Below, in pieces: positions 40,567-50,183 of a stretch of DNA of 64,000 nt. The notes beneath the pieces are model-generated. The model searched no databases. It saw nothing but the letters and a program-made list of their open reading frames with translations, and had not been told where the DNA came from. A program made the position numbers and the translations under genes. Every line of letters starts with the position of its first letter. Within the stretch, counting starts at the first letter, position 1. Where the stretch lies: NCBI GenBank assembly GCA_001508005.1, contig LGEZ01000008.1, positions 19,501 to 83,500 of the forward strand, written 5' to 3'. The stretch comes from Clostridia bacterium 41_269. Its GTDB lineage: Bacteria > Bacillota > DTU086.

Positions 40567-41437
40567 ATGAAAAATGTTGCAGTTGGTGGAATTATGACCC
40601 GGGAGCTTATAACCATTTCTTCTGAGGAAACCGTGGGAAGAGCTGCTTCTTTAATGCGTCTGTACAAAATTGGAAGCCTTCCTGTACAGGAAGGGGAGAA
40701 ATTGGTGGGTATTATTACTTCACGGGATATAAGGGGAGTCGCGCCTTATAGACTGGTTGGGGAAGTTATGACAAAAAATGTTGTTACTGTTTCTGTGGAC
40801 TGCCCTCTATGGGAAGCTAAGGATAAAATGGAGCAGAATAAAATTGAACGCCTTCTGGTGGTCGATGGAGGGAAGTGTGTGGGCATTGTTACAAAATTAG
40901 CTCTGTATTGGGAGCTGGGCAAGCATATTGATTCCCTTACGGGACTTATGAGAGCTGAATATCTTCAGAGGAAAGCATATGAGCTGGTGCAGCAGGGTAG
41001 GGAAATCGCTGTTATTTTTTTTGGATATAGATAATTTTGGCGAAATTGATAAGAGATTAGGGCATGTGATTGGCGATGCAATATTGAAGAAAGTTGCGCA
41101 AATATTTAAAAGAAAAGTTAAAAAGGATACCGATTATTTGTGCAGATACGCTGGAGATGAGTTTGCAGTTGTAACGGTAAGAAATTTTGAAGAAGCACGA
41201 AAACTTGCTTTTGAAATGGTTTTTTCTTTAGAAAAAGAGGAGTGGTCTTATGATGCTGAAATTACAGCTTCAGCTGGTCTTGCTGGAGGCAGACGCAGTA
41301 CTGTAAGATCTGAAAGTAGAATCACTCACAGCGTGGCGGACCTAATAAATATGGCAAGTTTGGCATCAACTGCTGCTAAAAAAAGAGGAGAAAAAGTAGT
41401 TGTGGCTGAAAGTCACGGCTTCAAAGAATACAGCTAA
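40567..41437 (+). pseudogene. CBS-domain diguanylate cyclase, frameshifted at T8 run
   Basis: Two CBS repeats (MTRELITISSEETV..., MTKNVVTVSVDCPL...) then GREIAVIF/LDIDNFGEIDKRLGHVIGD...RYAGDEFAVV in the +1 frame; T8 at 41015-41022. Confidence 0.8.
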
Positions 41438-41469
41438 AAATTTTTTTGTTTTTAGGAAGGTGTTGGGCT

Positions 41470-41931
41470 ATGCGGGAATATCCTAAAGATCCTATAGTTG
41501 GAGTAGGGGGAATTATCCTTAAAGATCAGGCAATACTCCTTGTGAAAAGGGGACAACCTCCTTCTAAAGGTATGTGGGGAATTCCCGGAGGCTGCCTGGA
41601 ATTGGGAGAGAGCTTAAAGGAGGGGGTAGCCCGGGAGGTTATGGAGGAATGCGGTATTAGAGTGGAAGTTGGTGAGATTTTTGATGTGTTTGAAACGGTG
41701 GTAAGGGATGATAAAGGGTCCATACAGTTCCATTATGTGCTTATTGATTTTTTTGCTTATCCCATAGGTAATGAAGAACTGCACCCCGGAAGTGATGTTA
41801 TGGACTGCAGGTACATTCCTTTAAACGAACTTCAAAAATACGATCTTACCCCTGGGGTAAAAAAACTCCTTACAGATCCTAAAAGATTTGAAAAAATTCG
41901 AAAGGCGGCGAACAGGGCATCCCGAATTTAG
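41470..41931 (+). CDS. NUDIX hydrolase
   Basis: GGCLELGESLKEGVAREVMEECGI Nudix box. Confidence 0.92.
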   Translation: MREYPKDPIVGVGGIILKDQAILLVKRGQPPSKGMWGIPGGCLELGESLKEGVAREVMEECGIRVEVGEIFDVFETVVRDDKGSIQFHYVLIDFFAYPIGNEELHPGSDVMDCRYIPLNELQKYDLTPGVKKLLTDPKRFEKIRKAANRASRI

Positions 41932-41975
41932 GGCTGTCCTTAATTTATTGTGTTTTAGTGGAGATCTTCCAACCG

Positions 41976-42036
41976 TTGACAAGCCTTTAAAGAGAAAATA
42001 TAATGGGCTTAAATTGACCGACTGGACGGTCGACAA
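41976..42036 (+). promoter_or_regulatory. Consensus promoter with TetR-type operator for the MFP-RND operon
   Basis: TTGACA (41976-41981), 17 bp, TATAAT (41999-42004); palindromic TTGACCGACTGGACGGTCGACAA (42014-42036). Confidence 0.75.
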
Positions 42037-42066
42037 AAAAAGTTGCTGGGAGAGGCGTAAGGGAAT

Positions 42067-43308
42067 ATGAACAAAAAGTTTATTATAGGGGCAGTAATTT
42101 GTGCTGTAATTTTTGCTGCAGGTTATATGCTGTTTAATACATACGGTTCCAATGATCAAAATGAAGGGCAGAGTACTGATACTGCAAAACCTGTTGATTT
42201 TGAAGTGGTTCGCCCAAGGGATCTGGTGGTTAAAGCGGAGTTAAGCGCCCAAATAAAAGCTAAGGAAGAAATTCAGGTGGTTCCAGAAATATCAGGAAAG
42301 GTTGCTTCCGTTCATGTTTCTAAGGGGCAGAGGGTAAGAAAGGGCCAGCTTTTGGTTTCCCTTGAAAAGGATGAATTGAAAGCTCAGTTTAATCAGGCGC
42401 AGGCAGCTTACAGAAAAGCGGTTGCAGCTTATTCAACCACTGAGAGCCAGATTATCCAGGCGGAAAACAACTTTAAAAATGCTTCTGCCAACTTCGAAAA
42501 TACAGAAAAGGAATACAACCGAATGAAGGTTCTTTATGAACAGGGAGTTGTTTCAGAACAGCAGTTTGATGCGGTCAAGGCACAATATCAGGTTGCACAG
42601 AGCAATTTGAATGCGGCAAAAAGGCAGCTGGAAATTGTTAAGAAAACCAGTTATGAGGTAGCAAAAGCGGATATTAAGCAGGCGGAAGCTAATTTGGACC
42701 TTTCCAGACAGCGGCTTGAAAACTGCGACATTTCATCTCCCATAGACGGTATAGTTGCTCAAGTAAATGTGGATCCAGGAGAGATGGCAAATGTAGGGGC
42801 ACCTGTGGTAACCATTGTGGAAATGGACAGAGTGCTTGCTGCGGCCAAAGTTACAGAAAAATATCTTAAAAGCATAAAGGAAGGTCAGACCGTTGAGGTT
42901 ATGATTGAGGCTATTTCTGATCGCCCCTTTAAAGGGAAAGTTGTTCACATAAGTCCCGTTGCTGATGCAAAAAATGCCAATACCTATGAAGTTGAAGTGG
43001 AGATTCCAAATGAGGAGCATCAAATAAAACCTGGGATGAGCGCTGTGGTTTCATTGGTAATTGAGAGAGCCGAAGATGTGCTTGCGGTTCCCGTTGATTC
43101 CGTGGTGGAACGCTCCGGCAAGGATGTTGTTTTTGTTGTGGATGGTGAAAGGGCGGCTGCTCGTAAGGTATCGTTGGGTATAAAAGATGATAAATACGTT
43201 GAAATAAAGAAAGGCCTTAAGCGTGGAGATAGGGTGGTTATAAGGGGACAGCATCTTCTCAACGAAGGCGACAGGGTTGTCTGTGAAAGCGGGGTCAGTG
43301 AAAAATGA
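42067..43308 (+). CDS. Efflux RND transporter periplasmic adaptor (membrane fusion) subunit
   Basis: Lipoyl/hairpin architecture VVPEISGKVASVHVSKGQRVRKGQLLVSL...ISSPIDGIVAQVNVDPGEMANVG. Confidence 0.92.
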   Translation: MNKKFIIGAVICAVIFAAGYMLFNTYGSNDQNEGQSTDTAKPVDFEVVRPRDLVVKAELSAQIKAKEEIQVVPEISGKVASVHVSKGQRVRKGQLLVSLEKDELKAQFNQAQAAYRKAVAAYSTTESQIIQAENNFKNASANFENTEKEYNRMKVLYEQGVVSEQQFDAVKAQYQVAQSNLNAAKRQLEIVKKTSYEVAKADIKQAEANLDLSRQRLENCDISSPIDGIVAQVNVDPGEMANVGAPVVTIVEMDRVLAAAKVTEKYLKSIKEGQTVEVMIEAISDRPFKGKVVHISPVADAKNANTYEVEVEIPNEEHQIKPGMSAVVSLVIERAEDVLAVPVDSVVERSGKDVVFVVDGERAAARKVSLGIKDDKYVEIKKGLKRGDRVVIRGQHLLNEGDRVVCESGVSEK

Positions 43309-46300
43309 AACTAACTGAATTTTCCATTAAGCGACCCGTTACCATGGTAATGATTGTTTGTATAATTATGGTTCTGGGAATTATTTCCTTAATTAACTTA
43401 AAAATTGATCTTTTTCCTGAAATGAATCTTCCTGTGGCACTAGTTGTTGTTCAGTACAGCGGAACTGGTCCTGAAGAAATGGAAACCCTTGTGACCCGCC
43501 CTTTGGAGGAGACATTAAGTGCTGTACATAATGTCAAAAGCATTAATTCTTTTTCTCAACAGGGTTCTTCAGTGATTATGCTGCAGTTTAACTGGGGAAC
43601 AGATATGGATTTTGCTATTTTGGAAATTAGGGAAAAAGTTGACCTTGTTGAAGGAATGCTTCCCGAAGGTTGTGAGGAACCTCTTATTTTTAAAATGGAT
43701 CCCAGCATGATGCCCGTTTACACCATTGCCATGAGTGGAGATATTGGGCAGTGGGAGCTCAGGCAGCTTGCTGAAGATGAGATTAAAAACAGACTGGAAA
43801 GAATAGAAGGGGTGGCATCAGTTGATATTTCGGGGGGACTGGAGCGGGAAATAAAAATAAAAATCAGGCCGGAGGTGCTGCAGGCGCACGGCTTGTCTCT
43901 TTCCCAGATAGTACAGACTTTAAGCAGTGAAAATTTTGATGTTACAGGTGGCCGCGCATTCCAAGGGGAAAAGGAATATTTAGTTCGGGTTTTGGGGCAG
44001 TTTTCCGGAGTTGAGGAAATAGGAGAGGTTCGGATTTCTACTGCAAGTGGCGGCAGCATACGATTGGGGGATATTTCAGAAATTGAGGAAGGATATAAAG
44101 ATGTTAAAAGCTACAGTATGGTGAACGATAAACCCAGTGTTGCCCTTTTTGTCAGTAAGCAGTCTGACGCCAATACAGTAGAGGTTTCCAGAGGTATACG
44201 CGAAGCATTGAAGGAGCTTGAGGGAAAGCTGCCTGCAGGTGTAGAGCTTTTAACTATTGTTGATCAGGCAGAATTTATTGAAAAATCGATATCGAATGTG
44301 GTGCAGAATATTATTGTGGGAGGCTTCCTGGCAGTATTTATTCTCTTCTTGTTTTTACGAAGCATACAGAACACATTAATTATTGGCCTCTCAATACCCA
44401 TATCCCTTGTTGCCACTTTTGTTCTGGTTTATTTTAGAGGCCTTACCATTAATATGATGACTTTAGGGGGCCTTGCCCTGGGTGTGGGAATGATGGTTGA
44501 TAACTCCATAGTAATTCTAGAGAATATTTTCCGGCACAGACAGCAGGGTGAGGGAGCTATTGAAGCGGCCTTAAATGGAAGCAATGAAATGTCATTAGCA
44601 ATCACCGCATCCACCCTGACTACAATAGCAGTATTTTCCCCCATAGTTTTTGTAGAAGGATTGGCTTCCCAGATTTTTTCTCCTTTGGCTTTAACTGTGT
44701 CCTTTTCCCTTTTGGCTTCTTTAGCCGTTGCCCTTACTTTAATACCCATGCTTGCTTCTAGGGTATTTCCTCCTGCAGTGGAAAATTATAAGTCTACTGC
44801 GGACAGGCGCAGCATACTAAAAAAAATGTTATATGTTTGGGGTGTGTTGCTGGAGGGTGTAAATGAAAAATACCGTAATCTTCTTTCGTGGGCCATTACC
44901 CATAAGAAAATAGTTGTTTTAATAACAGTGGCTTCTCTTATTGTTAGTATAGCTTTAATTCCCTTTATTGGTGTAGAGTTCATTCCCCAAATGGATGAAG
45001 GCCTCTTATCGGTAAATATTGAAATGCCTCAGGGAACGCGTCTAGAGCGTACGGAAGAAGTTGTAGAAGAAGTTAAGGAAATTATTGAAAAACAGCCAGA
45101 AGTGGAAACCATTTTTGTTACTGTAGGTTCCCAATTGGGACAGAGCTCAGCTTTTATGAGCGGTGAAGGGGAGTCTGAATATGCCCGCATTGATGTACAG
45201 CTTGTTGAGAAAAACAAAAGGGAAAGAAGTACCAATGATGTGGTTGAAGCGTTGAGGAAGGAGATCCAGAAGATTCCCGGGGCAGAATTTGAAGTTTCTG
45301 CCAGCAATTCGCTTATGCCTGGGGGAGAAATATCTAGTTTTAGTGATCCAATCTCTGTTGAAATTAAAGGACAGGAAATTGGAACATTGGAGAAAATAGC
45401 TAATGATATTGCTGAGATAATATCTTTGGTCCCGGGAACCAGGGAAGTGGAAGTAAGCATGGAAAATGCCAATCCCCAGGCACAAGTTGTTGTTGACCGA
45501 AACAAGGCATCCTTTTATGGGTTAAGTGTTTCCCAAATTAACAATGCTGTTAGGGGTTCCATCGAAGGGCAGGTTGCTACTCGTTACCGCACAGGAAGCG
45601 ATGAAATCGATGTTAGGGTTTATTTGGATAATGAGGGAGATTTAAGCCTTAATGAGCTGGAAGATTTAGAGCTGACGACACCCACAGGGGTTCAGATTCC
45701 TTTAAAGGAAGTGGCAGAGGTAAAAATAACCGAAGGTCCCAGTGTTATTGAAAGGAAGGATCAAACAAGGACCGTTGCAGTAACTTCAAAACTTCACGGC
45801 AGAGATCTGGGCCATGTAATGGAAGATATTCAAGAAAAACTGAAAGATTACAATCTGCCTTCGGGATACACCATTGAGTACGGCGGTGAAAGCAAGGAAA
45901 TGGCTGAGGCTTTCGGAGATTTAGGCTTTGCTTTAATTTTGGCAGTGGCACTGGTATATATGATACTGGCAGGGCAGTTTGAGTCTTTCTTATATCCCTT
46001 TGTTATTATGTTTTCCATGCCTGTTACCATTGTGGGAGTTGTTTTAGGACTTCTTTTAACAGGGAGAAGCTTCAATATACCAGCATTTATCGGTGTCATT
46101 ATGCTGGCGGGCATTGTTGTAAATAATGCCATAGTTCTTGTGGATTACATTAATCAGCTGAGAGATAGGGGTTTGAGCAGAGAAGAAGCCATTCTTGAGG
46201 CCGGCCCCCATCGACTGCGTCCCATCCTCATGACTACTTTAACCACAGTTTTGGGTATGCTGCCCTTAGCTTTTGGATTTGGGGAAGGAGCTGAAGTCAG

Positions 46301-46466
46301 GGCTCCCATGGCAACGGCTTTGATCGGGGGACTTACAACTTCTACACTGCTGACCCTGGTTTTTGTGCCGGTTATGTACATTCTTCTTGAGGATATAATA
46401 ATTAAATTGAAAAAGAAGATGGGATTTTTGTCAAAAGATGCAGGGAGCAGCCAGATGCAGGCATAA
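43305..46466 (+). CDS. Efflux RND transporter permease (AcrB/SwrC-like)
   Basis: FSIKRPVTMVMIVCIIMVLG...LFPEMNLPVALVVVQYSGTGPEEMETLVTRPLE; 1053 aa, 12 TM. Confidence 0.95.
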   Translation: MKLTEFSIKRPVTMVMIVCIIMVLGIISLINLKIDLFPEMNLPVALVVVQYSGTGPEEMETLVTRPLEETLSAVHNVKSINSFSQQGSSVIMLQFNWGTDMDFAILEIREKVDLVEGMLPEGCEEPLIFKMDPSMMPVYTIAMSGDIGQWELRQLAEDEIKNRLERIEGVASVDISGGLEREIKIKIRPEVLQAHGLSLSQIVQTLSSENFDVTGGRAFQGEKEYLVRVLGQFSGVEEIGEVRISTASGGSIRLGDISEIEEGYKDVKSYSMVNDKPSVALFVSKQSDANTVEVSRGIREALKELEGKLPAGVELLTIVDQAEFIEKSISNVVQNIIVGGFLAVFILFLFLRSIQNTLIIGLSIPISLVATFVLVYFRGLTINMMTLGGLALGVGMMVDNSIVILENIFRHRQQGEGAIEAALNGSNEMSLAITASTLTTIAVFSPIVFVEGLASQIFSPLALTVSFSLLASLAVALTLIPMLASRVFPPAVENYKSTADRRSILKKMLYVWGVLLEGVNEKYRNLLSWAITHKKIVVLITVASLIVSIALIPFIGVEFIPQMDEGLLSVNIEMPQGTRLERTEEVVEEVKEIIEKQPEVETIFVTVGSQLGQSSAFMSGEGESEYARIDVQLVEKNKRERSTNDVVEALRKEIQKIPGAEFEVSASNSLMPGGEISSFSDPISVEIKGQEIGTLEKIANDIAEIISLVPGTREVEVSMENANPQAQVVVDRNKASFYGLSVSQINNAVRGSIEGQVATRYRTGSDEIDVRVYLDNEGDLSLNELEDLELTTPTGVQIPLKEVAEVKITEGPSVIERKDQTRTVAVTSKLHGRDLGHVMEDIQEKLKDYNLPSGYTIEYGGESKEMAEAFGDLGFALILAVALVYMILAGQFESFLYPFVIMFSMPVTIVGVVLGLLLTGRSFNIPAFIGVIMLAGIVVNNAIVLVDYINQLRDRGLSREEAILEAGPHRLRPILMTTLTTVLGMLPLAFGFGEGAEVRAPMATALIGGLTTSTLLTLVFVPVMYILLEDIIIKLKKKMGFLSKDAGSSQMQA

Positions 46467-46481
46467 TAACAAGGTGGTGCA

Positions 46482-47081
46482 TTGTATTTGGATATCAAAA
46501 ATCCTGAAGAAAAAAAAAGAAGGATTCTTGATGCGGCGGCAAAAGTATTTTCTAAAAAAGGATTTCATAAGGCAAAGATTGAAGAAATAGCGAAAGAAGC
46601 GGGGATAGGGAAGGGTACTATTTATGAATATTTTGCATCTAAGGAAGAACTTTTTAAGGAAATGCTTTCTTCTATAAGTAGGAAATATATTAAGGTTTTT
46701 GATCCCCAAAGCCATGATTCTGCAGTGGAGCAGATTAGAAAAATTATAGAACAGCATTTTAATTTTATGCTTGAGAAAAAGGATTTAGCTTGAATAATTA
46801 TTGCAAACCAAAATACCCTGAATGGGGAAATAAGGCAGTGGTTTTTAGAGCAAACCTTAGAAAAAATTTCTGCCATTGAAGGGGTGCTTGAAAAAGGAAA
46901 ATCTGCAGGAGAGTTTAGAGAAGATTTAAAGGTCAGAGTTGCTGCACGAATAATTTTCGGTTCAGCCATGGCATTGAGCGCAGCTGTGATTCATGAAAAC
47001 CTTTCTTATGAGGGAGATAATCTAGCTGATGATTTAATGGATCTTCTCTTAAATGGTTTTTGCAGTAAAATCCGTAAATAA
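46482..47081 (+). pseudogene. TetR/AcrR family regulator interrupted by in-frame TGA
   Basis: HTH KRRILDAAAKVFSKKGFHKAKIEEIAKEAGIGKGTIYEYFASKEELF...EKKDLA, TGA (46791-46793), then same frame IIIANQNTLNGEIRQWFLEQTLEKISAIEGVLEKGKSAGEF... Confidence 0.85.
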
Positions 47082-49006
47082 TGGGAGTGTTTAGGGTGGA
47101 TAACAGGAAAATATATATTCCTTTGTTTTTTGTTCTGATTCTTGCCCTTCTGTTTTCTTCTTATATTGCTGTTCAAAGGATGGGTTATGAAAAAGCTAAC
47201 AGAAATGTAGAGGTCGTTGTTGATTACTCTCAAATCTGGGAACTTGCAAAAAGGAATAATGTTGATATCCGTGAGGTACTTGAGAAGCTAAAGGAATCTG
47301 GGGTTACAGGAATTCTTGCAAAGGAACAGCTTATAGATGATCTTGAGGCCCAGGGATTTTTATATATAAAGTCGGGGGCAGAACTGGCCTTGGACGAAAA
47401 TCTCTCTTTTAGAGAGAACATAAAGAAGGATTATACATATTTTATCACCCCTTTTCCGGAAATTTATGATCGCTTGAAAACTCATCTGGATGCTAAAGTG
47501 GGAGGTATTGAAGCTTTTACTGAGGAAAATAGAGGTCTTTATTATGTAGGTTCTCCCCTTTCCGCTAGGATTCTAAACCTAGAAGGTATTGGTGTGGGTT
47601 TTCCAGAAGAGGGCATAAAAGCATCTCAAGAGCTGGGTTTGAGTTTTATTCCCCAGATACGCACTTGGCCTGAGGCGAAGGTTTCATCATTTGATGCAGT
47701 TTTTGAACAGCTTGAGGGGGTGCCCAATATATCAGTGTTGGCTTTTAATGATCCATATGTGCCGGGATATCCCCATCTGCTGCCGGAACTTAAGGAGCAA
47801 GTGAAAAAGATTGGCGCACCCGTGGCTTTGATTGAATTTTTTGATCAGAAAGGCTTAAAAAAGTTGGCATTGGACCTTGGTAAAAATGCTGTTAAGCTAC
47901 ATTCCATAAGCAGTGATGAAATGATCAATATCACACCTTCGAGGGCTTTGGACAGGTATGTCCTGGCGGCATCGGAAAGAAATGTTAGGGTAATTCTGGT
48001 CCGCCTTTTTCAAAATGTAAGCAGTGTAAGCTGGCTTGATTTTAACTCCGCTTATATAAAGGAATTGAGAAGTCAGCTGGAATCTGAAGGGCTGCATCCA
48101 GGAACAGCAAAGCCCTTTGGAAGTTTTCCTATTTCCTACTTAATGTTGGGAGTGATAGGTTCAGGAGTTGCTGCCGGAGGTATTATTCTTCTTCTTCAGG
48201 TAATGGATAAAAAAACTTCGATTTTATTAGGATTTTGCGGTGTGCTGATTTATGGCCTGCTGTTCTTTTTTGATATTAATACTGCAAGAAAATTTATGGC
48301 TTTTGCTTCGGCAGTGATTTTTCCTACTTTAGCTGTGGTTTCTACGTATGATACAGAAAGGAAAAGCATGAACGCAAGCATTTTAAATCTCATAAAAGCA
48401 GTGCTGATTTCTATGATTGGGGCTTTGTTCATAGTAGGGCTCCTTTCCGGTACCGGTTTTATGATAGGATTGGATCAGTTCTCAGGGGTAAAGGCCAGTC
48501 TGTTGGCTCCCTTGATTTTGATACCTTTGTTCTTGGTTTTAAAACATGATAAGGATAATCCAATAAAAATTTCTGCTGAGATTTTGAATGATTTTGTTCG
48601 GTATAAATGGCTCTTTGCACTGGGAATACTGGCCCTTGCTGGTGCAGTAATGCTTGTCCGAAGCGGCAATGAAGCGGGGATGGTATCAGAAATAGAAATA
48701 AGATTCAGAGAAATGCTTAGGGAGCTTCTCTTGGTTAGACCGAGAACAAAAGAGTTTCTTTTGGGGCATCCCATTATGCTTATTTCCTATTATCTTGGAT
48801 ACCGGCGTAAATATATACCTCTGGTAGTATTGGGAAGTATAGGACAGGTTTCCCTGGTTAATACATTTGAACATCTCCATACGCCTCTAGTGATTTCAAT
48901 TATCAGGACATTTAATGGGTTATGGATGGGTATTCTTGTGGGTGCTGCTGTTATATTGGCCTGCGAATTTTTAGGGAAATGGGGAAAGAGGGTCTTAAAT
49001 GCCTGA
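47081..49006 (+). CDS. DUF5693 family polytopic membrane protein
   Basis: N-term soluble region VVVDYSQIWELAKRNNVDIREVLEKLKESGVTGILAKEQLI, multiple C-terminal TM helices; overlaps csaB start. Confidence 0.75.
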   Translation: MGVFRVDNRKIYIPLFFVLILALLFSSYIAVQRMGYEKANRNVEVVVDYSQIWELAKRNNVDIREVLEKLKESGVTGILAKEQLIDDLEAQGFLYIKSGAELALDENLSFRENIKKDYTYFITPFPEIYDRLKTHLDAKVGGIEAFTEENRGLYYVGSPLSARILNLEGIGVGFPEEGIKASQELGLSFIPQIRTWPEAKVSSFDAVFEQLEGVPNISVLAFNDPYVPGYPHLLPELKEQVKKIGAPVALIEFFDQKGLKKLALDLGKNAVKLHSISSDEMINITPSRALDRYVLAASERNVRVILVRLFQNVSSVSWLDFNSAYIKELRSQLESEGLHPGTAKPFGSFPISYLMLGVIGSGVAAGGIILLLQVMDKKTSILLGFCGVLIYGLLFFFDINTARKFMAFASAVIFPTLAVVSTYDTERKSMNASILNLIKAVLISMIGALFIVGLLSGTGFMIGLDQFSGVKASLLAPLILIPLFLVLKHDKDNPIKISAEILNDFVRYKWLFALGILALAGAVMLVRSGNEAGMVSEIEIRFREMLRELLLVRPRTKEFLLGHPIMLISYYLGYRRKYIPLVVLGSIGQVSLVNTFEHLHTPLVISIIRTFNGLWMGILVGAAVILACEFLGKWGKRVLNA

Positions 49007-50129
49007 GATTGTTTTATCAGGATACTACGGCTTCGGAAACGCAGGAGATGAGGCAGTTCTTTTTTCCATTATAAAGGCTTTGAAAAAATTGGATCCCGGA
49101 ATAAACATAACTGTGCTTTCTCATAAACCGGAGGAAACCGCGGTGCAGTATGGGGTTTATGCTGTAAATCGATGGAATGTCAGAGAAGTGGCAGGGGCAG
49201 TTAAAAAAAGCCATCTTGTTTTAAGCGGCGGCGGCAGTCTTATTCAAGATGTTACGGGAATAAAAAGCCTGATTTATTATCTTGGAGTAATTTTTTTAGG
49301 CAAGCTGTTTAGAAAGTCCGTAATGCTTTATGCCCAGGGAATTGGGCCCTTAACCACAGGTTTTGGAAAAAAGATAACCAGATCTGTGGTCAACAGGGTT
49401 GATTATATTACCGTTAGGGATAATAAATCAGCAGAAGAGCTGAGAGAACTGGGAATAAACCGTCCTCCCATAGAGGTGACGGCTGATCCTGTAATGATTC
49501 TTGAGCCTGAAAAAGGTGATGTTGAAGAAGGAAAGGCTCTTTTATCGGGTTTTAGAGCGAAGGGGAAATCTTTAAAAGGAGACAGGCCTATAGTGGGGGT
49601 TTCCCTGAGGGAATGGCCTGGCTGCGAAGCCGTTGTGGAGGCTGTTGCAGAAGTATGCGATGGCCTTGCTGATTCCGGCTGGCAGGTTCTCTTTATACCC
49701 ATGCATTTTCCCAAGGATTTTATTCTTTCAAGAAAAGCAGCGGGGTTTATGAGAGCAGATGCCTTTATTCTGGAAGAGGAAATACCTGTGCAGAAACTCC
49801 TTGGTGTTTTTGCCAATTTAGATTTGGTTTTGGGGATGAGACTTCATTCCCTTATTTTTGCGGCAGCAGGGGGTATTCCTTCAGTGGGAATCTGTTATGA
49901 TCCAAAAGTGGAAAGCTTCTTAAATCAGGTGGGCCAGATAAATGTGGGTGATATAAGTAAGGTAAACTGCCGTATTCTTAAAGAAGCTGTTTTTAATGCC
50001 GTTGATAATCTTGAGCTCTTGAGGATGGAGCTTAAAAACAGGGTTGGGGAGCTTAGGCGCAGAGCATGGGATAATGCTGAGATTGCGGTTAAAATTGCAC
50101 AGAGAGCAGAGAGTAAATTAAAACAGTGA
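48999..50129 (+). CDS. csaB: Polysaccharide pyruvyl transferase CsaB
   Basis: IVLSGYYGFGNAGDEAVLFSIIKAL...VLSGGGSLIQDVTG...GMRLHSLIFAAAGGIPSVGICYDPKV. Confidence 0.94.
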   Translation: MPEIVLSGYYGFGNAGDEAVLFSIIKALKKLDPGINITVLSHKPEETAVQYGVYAVNRWNVREVAGAVKKSHLVLSGGGSLIQDVTGIKSLIYYLGVIFLGKLFRKSVMLYAQGIGPLTTGFGKKITRSVVNRVDYITVRDNKSAEELRELGINRPPIEVTADPVMILEPEKGDVEEGKALLSGFRAKGKSLKGDRPIVGVSLREWPGCEAVVEAVAEVCDGLADSGWQVLFIPMHFPKDFILSRKAAGFMRADAFILEEEIPVQKLLGVFANLDLVLGMRLHSLIFAAAGGIPSVGICYDPKVESFLNQVGQINVGDISKVNCRILKEAVFNAVDNLELLRMELKNRVGELRRRAWDNAEIAVKIAQRAESKLKQ

Positions 50130-50183
50130 AAAACTATCAAAGGGCGGTAATTACTGAGATTTGATTTATCAGTTAAAAAAATA

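Noticed and set aside
45029-45505. 158-aa and other minus-strand ORFs within the RND gene
   Set aside because: Antisense shadow ORFs; no RBS or recognisable family.
46791-46793. TGA in tetR as a selenocysteine codon
   Set aside because: Context LA-TGA-III in a regulator with no redox motif and no evident downstream SECIS hairpin; C->T nonsense mutation is simpler.
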